NCBI GenBank assembly: GCA_900454475.1
Contig: UGSS01000002.1
Location: 1,445,605 to 1,509,604 of the forward strand
From: [Pasteurella] mairii
GTDB taxonomy: Bacteria > Pseudomonadota > Gammaproteobacteria > Enterobacterales > Pasteurellaceae
DNA: 64,000 bases
Direction of reading: 5' to 3'
Shown one piece after another: positions 57,005-64,000 of this stretch; position 1 is the stretch's first letter; every line of letters starts with the position of its first letter. The position numbers and the translations under genes were made by a program. The notes under the pieces were generated by a model. The model had not been told where the DNA came from, did no database searches, and saw nothing but the letters and a program-made list of their open reading frames with translations.

Positions 57005-59530
57005 ATGAAGTTAGAGAAGAGATTAATAGTTCTAACTCTTTTTCTCAGCATTATCTCCTCCTTTTCGGAGGCACATAATGAAGGGAAAAAAACTAATAAA
57101 ATTCAACTAGATCCTATCAATGTAATGATTGCTGACGATACCGTCATTTATGATGAAAATTTATTAAAGTCCTATGTTAATACCGGTTCCTACTCTTATC
57201 TTACTAAATCGGATATTGCCACTTTTCGAGGCAGTTCTGTTGGTGACTTCCTTTCAGGTGTACCCGGAGTCATTGTAGGAAATAAACGTAATAGTGGCGC
57301 ATTGTCTTTAAATATTAGAGGGATAGCAAATGAAAATCGAATCCCTGTCTATGTGGATAATGGGTTACAATCCGTTCCCTCTTGGCAGGGTTATGCAGGC
57401 TCATCAAGCCGAACTTATTTAGATCCGGATTTTATTAGTCAAATAGAAATAGAAAAAGGTCCCTCTTTAGCCGCAGATGCAACGGGTGCGATTGGCGGAG
57501 TGGTTCGTATTAATACACTTGGTTGGAAAGATATTATTTCCGATGACAAAAACTGGGGAATTTTGCTTAGATTAGGAACCATAACTAACACTATCTCACC
57601 ACCAACACGTTATACTAAAGGCGGTTACCAAACCCGATATATTAGTGAATGTATTAGTAATGAATCGGGGTTATGCCAAGTACAAACACATTCTCCTAAT
57701 GCCCGTTACGCACATTCTCCTCATTTAGATCTTAATAGCTATAACTATAGTGTTGCCATTGCCAACAAATGGAAAAATGGTGATGTTGTTTTTGCATACG
57801 CAAAGCGAAAACAAGGCAATTATTTTGTCGGTCGCCATGGACAAACGCCTAAAATTGATAAAATTAAAACTGAGGATGATTATGTTGAAATAAACGAAGA
57901 ATACGAAAAAATCAAATCTTCAACACTGTACTTTAAAAAAAACCGCAGTACATTATACCGAGCAGGTGAAGAGGCATTAAACTCTTCACAAAATAACCGC
58001 TCTTATTTAGCAAAAGCAAATTTTTATAATGAACATCACAAATTTAGCTTATCCTATAGCCGTTACCAAAGTAAATTTGGTGAAATTATGAGCTCAATCT
58101 TGGGGTTTCGAGCCAATGGTGCATTGCAAGGAGAAGGAACAGAAATTAAGGTAGATCGTTACAATGTCAATTATCAATATAACCCGAGTACAGCTTACAT
58201 AAACCTAAATCTAAATGCCTATTACACAAAAAGTGACTCCTCAAACTTCACACCATTAATTGAAGAGTTTGGCTATTCACTTTCAAGTCGCCATGCTCAT
58301 TTTTTAATATCAAGACAAAAAGGCATCAGCTTTGACAATACCAGTATTATCCAAATCAATGATCGACCTCTAACCTTGAAATATGGTGTGGCACATAGTT
58401 ACGAGAGAATTTATCAACCCCGTCACGCTCAAGCTCGCGTCAGAGCAAAAGGTTATCCTGAAAATGCGATTGCTCCACTTTATGTCCGTGATGGAAAACG
58501 CACAGAAACAAGCAGTTTCATCAATATAAATTATTCGCTAATGGATTGGCTAAAAATTGATACTGGAATTCGTTATTTTTACTCAAAAACTTATGATTAT
58601 GTAGTAAGAGAAGAAAAAAATTATATTAAAGATAAAATCACCAAAAATGCAGCAGGCAGAGTAATATATACGCCTGTTTATGAAAAAATAGTACATCAAC
58701 AAGCTCCTATCACAAATAAAGGATTTTCACCCATTGTGATGTTGAGCACTGATATTGCAAAAGGGACGACCGTTTATGCCAAATACGCCCAAGCATTACG
58801 TTCACCCAGCTTATTCCAAGCAACTAAAGGATGGAGTATGCAAAATACCAGTGATAATTTGGAACAACTGAAGCCTGAACGAGCCAAAAACTGGGAGGTT
58901 GGTATTAGCGGTGTATATGAAAATATAGGGAAACAAGATAATATCTTGGGTATAAAACTTGTCTATTTTAATAATGCCATTGACGATTATCTAACTCGCA
59001 GCTTTGATCGTAATAGCGGAAAAACACAAACAATCAATTTAAAAAAAGCTAAATATGAAGGTGTTGAGTTCTCGGCATATTATGATATGCGAAAATTTTA
59101 TGCAAAACTTAGTGGCTCTTATTACACTAAAACTCGTTTTTGCTTAACGCCTGAACAAAGAGGTGATCGAGATGCTCAATGCTATAATGGTTATGTTTAT
59201 GGCAGTAATGTAAATAATACTATTCCCCCAAAAATCAACTTATACTTAACCTTAGGTTCACGTTGGCTAGATGAAAAACTAGAGATAGGGACTCGCTATA
59301 GTTATTACAGTAAACGTATTACTCCTGTATTGAGCGATACGACGTCAAGTATTGACTGGTCACCTTATACTTTAATTGATTTATATGCTAATTACGACGT
59401 ATCAAACCATCTACGATTAACAATGACTGTGGACAATTTATTAAATCGTTATTATTTAGATATCAATAACATGGGACTAAATACTGCACCAGGAAGAACC
59501 CTACATTTAGGATTAGAATACAAATTCTAA
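57005..59530 (+). CDS. Fur-controlled TonB-dependent outer-membrane receptor
   Basis: An 841-aa precursor with a signal peptide ending near FSEA (residue 23). A TonB-box-like LDPINVMI precedes the plug domain (about 45-175; DIATFRGSSVGDFLSGVPGV, LNIRGIANENRIPVYVDNG, IEIEKGPSLAADATGAIGGVV). The rest is the 22-strand barrel with VYAKYAQALRSPSLFQ and a C-terminal LHLGLEYKF ending in Phe. The Fur box suggests iron, siderophore or heme uptake, but the ligand cannot be read. No uptake-signal core lies in it, unlike much of the window, which may hint at later acquisition. Confidence 0.88.
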   Translation: MKLEKRLIVLTLFLSIISSFSEAHNEGKKTNKIQLDPINVMIADDTVIYDENLLKSYVNTGSYSYLTKSDIATFRGSSVGDFLSGVPGVIVGNKRNSGALSLNIRGIANENRIPVYVDNGLQSVPSWQGYAGSSSRTYLDPDFISQIEIEKGPSLAADATGAIGGVVRINTLGWKDIISDDKNWGILLRLGTITNTISPPTRYTKGGYQTRYISECISNESGLCQVQTHSPNARYAHSPHLDLNSYNYSVAIANKWKNGDVVFAYAKRKQGNYFVGRHGQTPKIDKIKTEDDYVEINEEYEKIKSSTLYFKKNRSTLYRAGEEALNSSQNNRSYLAKANFYNEHHKFSLSYSRYQSKFGEIMSSILGFRANGALQGEGTEIKVDRYNVNYQYNPSTAYINLNLNAYYTKSDSSNFTPLIEEFGYSLSSRHAHFLISRQKGISFDNTSIIQINDRPLTLKYGVAHSYERIYQPRHAQARVRAKGYPENAIAPLYVRDGKRTETSSFININYSLMDWLKIDTGIRYFYSKTYDYVVREEKNYIKDKITKNAAGRVIYTPVYEKIVHQQAPITNKGFSPIVMLSTDIAKGTTVYAKYAQALRSPSLFQATKGWSMQNTSDNLEQLKPERAKNWEVGISGVYENIGKQDNILGIKLVYFNNAIDDYLTRSFDRNSGKTQTINLKKAKYEGVEFSAYYDMRKFYAKLSGSYYTKTRFCLTPEQRGDRDAQCYNGYVYGSNVNNTIPPKINLYLTLGSRWLDEKLEIGTRYSYYSKRITPVLSDTTSSIDWSPYTLIDLYANYDVSNHLRLTMTVDNLLNRYYLDINNMGLNTAPGRTLHLGLEYKF

Positions 59531-59558
59531 CTAACCTATAGCGTCTTTCCCAGATGTT

Positions 59559-59608
59559 GTATAAATACCTGTTTTTGAAAAAATACATTCAGATACAGGT
59601 ATTTATAC
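59559..59608. terminator. 14-bp inverted repeat behind the TonB receptor
   Basis: GTATAAATACCTGT (59559-59572) pairs perfectly with ACAGGTATTTATAC (59595-59608) over a 22-base loop, between two convergent genes. It lacks a long T-run but is a strong stem. Confidence 0.6.
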
Positions 59609-59682
59609 TATTTGGTATAGGCTTCAATTTAAATCACTTTACATCGTTTTATAGCGGTTAATAAAAGATCAGTAATAGCCTA

Positions 59683-62600
59683 TTACAAACTCAAATGTAA
59701 ATCCTGTAATGAATACACTTCACAATGATCAATACTTTTAACCCCTTCAGCTATCGCTTCGCCACCGGCTAATGTCGTTTGAATAAATACCCTTTGCTGT
59801 AACGCACTGTGGCGAATAGCATGTCCGTCTGTGACAGTTTCTTGCAATTGCCCTGGGGTATTAATGATCATGGCAATTTCACCGTTTTTAATCGCATCAA
59901 CAACATGTGGACGACCTTCGCGCACTTTATTGATAATTTGTGCAGTAATTCCGTTTTCCCGTAAAAATCTTGCCGTTCCTAAGGTGGCGCATAAACCATA
60001 ACCTTGTTCTTGCAATTTCTCAGCAATAGGTAACAGCCGCGCTTTATCCTTATCATCAACCGACATAAACACTTTACCTACTTTTGGAATACGTTCATTC
60101 GCGCCTAATTGCGATTTTAAGTAGGCTTCAGAGAAAGTACGTCCTACCCCCATCACTTCACCGGTAGAGCGCATTTCAGGACCTAACACGGTATCCACGC
60201 CCGGGAATTTAATAAACGGGAATACCGCCTCTTTGACCGAATAAAAGTGCGGTATAATTTCGCCATGAATTCCTTGCTCCTGCAAGCTAATTCCCGCCAT
60301 TACCCGCGCCGCAATTTTCGCCAAGGATCTGCCGGTAGCTTTACTCACAAAGGGAACAGTTCGGCTAGCGCGCGGATTGACTTCCAATACATAAATCACA
60401 TTTTCTTGTACCGCAAATTGAACGTTCATCAATCCAATCACATTCAACGCTTTCGCCATTTCCGCCGTTTGGCGGCGAATTTCATCTTGAATAGATTGGC
60501 TTAATGAATACGGTGGCAAAGAACAGGCGGAGTCGCCACTGTGAATACCGGCTTGTTCAATATGCTGCATAATCCCGCCTATAATCACTTCTTTGCCATC
60601 ACAAATACAATCAACGTCTACCTCAATGGCATTGTTTAAGAAATGATCTAACAAAATCGGACTATCGTCCGAAACCTGTACCGCTTCGCGCATATATTTA
60701 TTCAATTCATCCACATTATACACGATTTGCATAGCGCGACCGCCCAAGACATAAGATGGACGCACCACCAACGGATAACCCACTTCCTCTGCCAACTGCA
60801 CCGCTTCTTGCGCATTGTGTGCCGTCCGGTTATTCGGTTGTTTTAGCCCAAGATCTTGCAAGATTTTTTGGAAACGTTCGCGATCTTCTGCCGCATCAAT
60901 GCTGTCTGCGGAAGTGCCGATAATATTGACTCCGTTTTCATGCAACGCATTCGCCAGTTTTAATGGCGTTTGACCGCCATAATGCACAATGACGCCATCA
61001 GGTTTTTCAATGTGAATAATTTCCAACACATCTTCTAAAGTCAATGGTTCAAAATACAAACGATCGGAGGTATCAAAATCGGTAGAAACAGTTTCCGGAT
61101 TACAGTTCACCATAATGGTTTCAAAGCCACTTTCACGCAACGCCAATGCCGCATGAACACAGCAATAATCAAACTCAATCCCTTGTCCGATACGGTTTGG
61201 ACCGCCGCCTAAGATCATAATTTTTTGCTTATCACTCGGACGACTTTCGCATTCTTCTTCATAACAAGAATACAAATAAGCGGTATCCGACGTAAATTCG
61301 CCAGCACAGGTATCCACACGTTTATATACCGGATGTAAATTTAATAAATGACGTTTATTTCTGACCGCACTTTCGCCCGCTTTGGTTAATTGACCGATAC
61401 GTTTATCGGAAAAGCCTTTACGTTTTAAGCGACGCAATTCAGCATAATCCAACTCATCTAAACTACGTTTTTCCAGCGCCAATTCTTCTTGAACCAAATC
61501 TTGGATTTGAATTAAGAACCAAGGATCAATTTTGGAATAATGGTACACTTCTTCCAAACTAAAGCCTGCACCAAAAGCATCCGCCACATAAAGAATGCGA
61601 TTCGGTCCCGGATTGCCTAATTCTGTCCGAATTTTTTCCGGTTCTTCCGACAATAAATTAAAACCGCAAATACCGGTTTCCAAACCACGCAAGGCTTTTT
61701 GCAAACTTTCTTGGAAAGTTCTCCCCATCGCCATCACTTCGCCCACAGATTTCATTTGGGTCGTCAAACGATCGTCAGCTTTCGGGAATTTTTCAAAGGC
61801 GAAACGTGGCACTTTGGTCACCACATAATCAATAGAGGGTTCAAATGATGCCGGAATTAACCCGCCCGTAATATCATTGCGCAATTCATTTAAGGTATAA
61901 CCGACCGCCAATTTCGCAGCAACTTTAGCAATTGGGAAGCCGGTTGCTTTAGATGCCAACGCCGAAGAACGACTCACGCGCGGGTTCATTTCAATCACGA
62001 TCATTTCGCCATTTTCTGGGTTAACCGCAAATTGCACGTTTGCCCCGCCGGTATCCACGCCGATTTCGCGCAACACTGCAAGCGAAGCATTACGCATAAT
62101 TTGATATTCTTTATCGGTCAAGGTTTGTGCCGGCGCCACGGTAATGGAGTCGCCAGTATGCACGCCCATCGGGTCAAAGTTTTCAATCGAACACACGATA
62201 ATACAATTATCCGCTTTATCGCGTACCACTTCCATTTCATATTCTTTCCAACCCAGCACAGATTGCTCAATCAATAATTCATGGGTTGGCGAGGCTTCAA
62301 AACCGCGTTCACAAATTGCATAAAATTCATCTTTGTTATACGCAATCCCGCCACCGGAACCGCCCATGGTGAACGATGGACGAATTAGCGTTGGGAAGCC
62401 CACTTGCTCTTGCGCTTTCCAAGCTTCTTCAAAGCTATGTGCCACAAAAGATTTCGGCGTAAACAAGCCAATTTTGGTCATTGCCTCTTTAAAACGTCCG
62501 CGATCTTCCGCTTTATCAATGGCATCTTCCGTCGCACCAATTAATTCCACATTGTATTTTTTCAACACCCCATTTTTGGATAAATCTAGCGCACAATTCA

Positions 62601-62886
62601 GCGCAGTTTGACCGCCCATGGTTGGCAAAATCGCGTCCGGACGTTCTTTTTCAATGATTTTTTCGACGGTTTGCCATTGAATTGGTTCAATATAGGTCAC
62701 ATCCGCCATATTCGGATCGGTCATAATGGTTGCCGGGTTGGAATTCACCAACACCACTTTATAACCTTCTTCACGCAGCGCTTTACACGCCTGCGCGCCT
62801 GAATAGTCGAATTCGCACGCCTGCCCGATAACAATCGGACCAGCTCCAATAATTAAAATCGTGTTTATATCTGTACGTTTTGGCAT
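59683..62886 (-). CDS. carB: Carbamoyl phosphate synthase large subunit
   Basis: Makes carbamoyl phosphate for arginine and pyrimidine synthesis. The 1067-aa protein shows the internal duplication: two ATP-grasp halves, with [19 protein letters not shown] near the start and [17 protein letters not shown] in the middle, and [11 protein letters not shown] / [11 protein letters not shown] at the two nucleotide sites. The C-terminal allosteric MGS-like domain (about 935-1067) follows. The small subunit gene carA precedes it by 81 bases on the same strand, with an uptake signal between. It feeds the ArgF reaction encoded elsewhere in this window. Confidence 0.97.
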   Translation of the reverse strand: MPKRTDINTILIIGAGPIVIGQACEFDYSGAQACKALREEGYKVVLVNSNPATIMTDPNMADVTYIEPIQWQTVEKIIEKERPDAILPTMGGQTALNCALDLSKNGVLKKYNVELIGATEDAIDKAEDRGRFKEAMTKIGLFTPKSFVAHSFEEAWKAQEQVGFPTLIRPSFTMGGSGGGIAYNKDEFYAICERGFEASPTHELLIEQSVLGWKEYEMEVVRDKADNCIIVCSIENFDPMGVHTGDSITVAPAQTLTDKEYQIMRNASLAVLREIGVDTGGANVQFAVNPENGEMIVIEMNPRVSRSSALASKATGFPIAKVAAKLAVGYTLNELRNDITGGLIPASFEPSIDYVVTKVPRFAFEKFPKADDRLTTQMKSVGEVMAMGRTFQESLQKALRGLETGICGFNLLSEEPEKIRTELGNPGPNRILYVADAFGAGFSLEEVYHYSKIDPWFLIQIQDLVQEELALEKRSLDELDYAELRRLKRKGFSDKRIGQLTKAGESAVRNKRHLLNLHPVYKRVDTCAGEFTSDTAYLYSCYEEECESRPSDKQKIMILGGGPNRIGQGIEFDYCCVHAALALRESGFETIMVNCNPETVSTDFDTSDRLYFEPLTLEDVLEIIHIEKPDGVIVHYGGQTPLKLANALHENGVNIIGTSADSIDAAEDRERFQKILQDLGLKQPNNRTAHNAQEAVQLAEEVGYPLVVRPSYVLGGRAMQIVYNVDELNKYMREAVQVSDDSPILLDHFLNNAIEVDVDCICDGKEVIIGGIMQHIEQAGIHSGDSACSLPPYSLSQSIQDEIRRQTAEMAKALNVIGLMNVQFAVQENVIYVLEVNPRASRTVPFVSKATGRSLAKIAARVMAGISLQEQGIHGEIIPHFYSVKEAVFPFIKFPGVDTVLGPEMRSTGEVMGVGRTFSEAYLKSQLGANERIPKVGKVFMSVDDKDKARLLPIAEKLQEQGYGLCATLGTARFLRENGITAQIINKVREGRPHVVDAIKNGEIAMIINTPGQLQETVTDGHAIRHSALQQRVFIQTTLAGGEAIAEGVKSIDHCEVYSLQDLHLSL

Positions 62887-62967
62887 TTTTTATATCTCTT
62901 TAAAATTCGTTCAATTATAACCGCACTTTTGGTCAGTTACCTACCCAAGCCTCTCCGTCACAAAACC

Positions 62968-64000
62968 TTAAACTTTGGCTTTGCGGAGTTCATCAACAAA
63001 TTTATCAAACAAATACGCCACATCATTCGGTCCTGGACTTGCTTCTGGGTGACCTTGGAAAGAAAACGCCGATTGATTTGTTAATTCAATACCTTGCACG
63101 GAATTATCAAACAAAGAGCGGTGCGTTATTTTCACGTTTTGTGGCAAGCTGTGTTCATCGACTTCAAATCCATGGTTTTGGCTGGTAATCATCACTTTTT
63201 GGCTTGCCAAATCTTGTACCGGATGGTTGGCACCATGGTGACCAAATGCCATTTTTTTGGTTTTCCCACCACTTGCTAAACCAAGTAATTGATGTCCCAA
63301 ACAAATGCCGAAAATCGGTTTTTGGCTCAATAATAATTTTTGAATTGCCCCAATCGCATAATGGCAAGGCTCCGGATCGCCCGGTCCGTTGGAAAGGAAA
63401 ATACCGTCCGGATTTAACGCCAATACCGCATCCGCAGAGGTTTTCGCCGGTACGACAGTAACGCGACAACCGCGCTGTGCCAACATTCTTAAAATATTGC
63501 GTTTAACCCCGAAATCATAAGCCACCACATGATATTGCGGGTTGGCTTGCGCCACATAACCCATGCCTAATTGCCATTCTCCTTCTTTCCATTGATACAA
63601 TTCTTTGCACGTGACTTCTTGCGCTAAATCTTTACCCGCCATTGAACCGAAACTTTTAGCCAGTTCCAAGGCTTTCGCCTCATCCACTTCACCGGTCATA
63701 ATACAACCGGCTTGTGCGCCTTTATCGCGTAAAATACGGGTTAAACGGCGCGTATCAATATCCGCAATCGCCACGACATTATGTTGTTTAAGATAATCGC
63801 TTAAACTGGCATTTGAACGGAAATTGCTGTGTAACAAGGGTAAATCCCGAATAATTAACCCCGAAGCATACACATTGCAGCTTTCAAAATCTTCATCATT
63901 AGTACCGGTATTGCCGATATGAGGATAGGTTAAGGTGACGAGTTGTTGATAATAAGAAGGGTCCGTTAAAATTTCTTGATAACCCGTCATTGCGGTATTA
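62968..64000 (-). CDS. carA: Carbamoyl phosphate synthase small subunit, 5' end outside the window
   Basis: Glutamine amidotransferase subunit that supplies ammonia to CarB. The frame continues to the right edge (N-T-A before [13 protein letters not shown]), which in E. coli CarA is an internal segment about 35 residues after the start, so the real start lies beyond 64000. The visible part has the class I amidotransferase nucleophile in [14 protein letters not shown] and the His/Glu of [13 protein letters not shown]. The stop is at 62968. Confidence 0.96.
   Translation of the reverse strand, partial: NTAMTGYQEILTDPSYYQQLVTLTYPHIGNTGTNDEDFESCNVYASGLIIRDLPLLHSNFRSNASLSDYLKQHNVVAIADIDTRRLTRILRDKGAQAGCIMTGEVDEAKALELAKSFGSMAGKDLAQEVTCKELYQWKEGEWQLGMGYVAQANPQYHVVAYDFGVKRNILRMLAQRGCRVTVVPAKTSADAVLALNPDGIFLSNGPGDPEPCHYAIGAIQKLLLSQKPIFGICLGHQLLGLASGGKTKKMAFGHHGANHPVQDLASQKVMITSQNHGFEVDEHSLPQNVKITHRSLFDNSVQGIELTNQSAFSFQGHPEASPGPNDVAYLFDKFVDELRKAKV

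Overview
This is a Pasteurellaceae chromosome segment. The 9-mer AAGTGCGGT or its complement, the core of the Haemophilus-type DNA uptake signal, occurs about 38 times by eye, often as inverted pairs at gene ends. Gene orders also match the family (potABCD next to pepT, dsbD/arcA, upp-uraA-hda, speF-potE-argF), and rpoN and hpf are missing between lptB and ptsN. I cannot fix the genus from sequence alone; a Haemophilus/Pasteurella/Aggregatibacter-type organism fits.

Layout. 0-6 kb: pepT, then the polyamine importer potABCD. 6-14 kb: a DoxX protein, dsbD, arcA, ycfP, rimK-nfsA divergent from grxA, argA behind a tandem ARG-box-like operator. 14-20 kb: ompW divergent from yciC-yciB-yciA-yciI with FNR-type sites between, then acnB. 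20-30 kb: rlmL, znuA (His-Asp repeat), an LtaS-type sulfatase-fold membrane enzyme, upp-uraA-hda, der. 30.5-30.8 kb: tRNA-Gly, tRNA-Cys and tRNA-Leu. 30.8-36.4 kb: an accessory island with three phage baseplate genes, a small membrane protein, an orphan ORF and a decayed transposase. 36.4-44.7 kb: murA-ibaG-mlaBCDEF divergent from lptC-lptA-lptB-ptsN-rapZ. 44.7-51 kb: asd, ftsX-ftsE-ftsY (28-copy hexamer repeat), rsmD, dprA. 51-56.5 kb: argF, potE, speF and an ornithine-leader-peptide ORF. 57-59.5 kb: a Fur-box TonB-dependent receptor. 59.7-64 kb: carB and carA (carA runs off the window).

The most interesting unit is the speF leader. A 54-residue ORF on the minus strand (56100-56264), with a strong ribosome binding site, carries the HIRRTxHIM...HR core of SpeFL, the ornithine-sensing arrest peptide that controls speF in Escherichia coli. 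Directly upstream of its ribosome binding site lie 14 perfect 13-bp tandem repeats, probably transcribed as 5' leader. The window therefore joins ornithine sensing (SpeFL), ornithine decarboxylation (SpeF), ornithine/putrescine exchange (PotE), ornithine/citrulline interconversion (ArgF/ArcB), carbamoyl phosphate supply (CarAB), the first arginine step (ArgA) and spermidine/putrescine import (PotABCD).

Other notable points: PtsN has Lys where the phosphorylated His belongs; znuA and ftsY carry in-frame hexamer repeats; PotD has a lipoprotein signal and two hairpins separate it from potC; a 38-bp perfect palindrome follows argF; and inverted uptake-signal pairs act as likely terminators. Everything here was read by eye; no database search or folding calculation was run.
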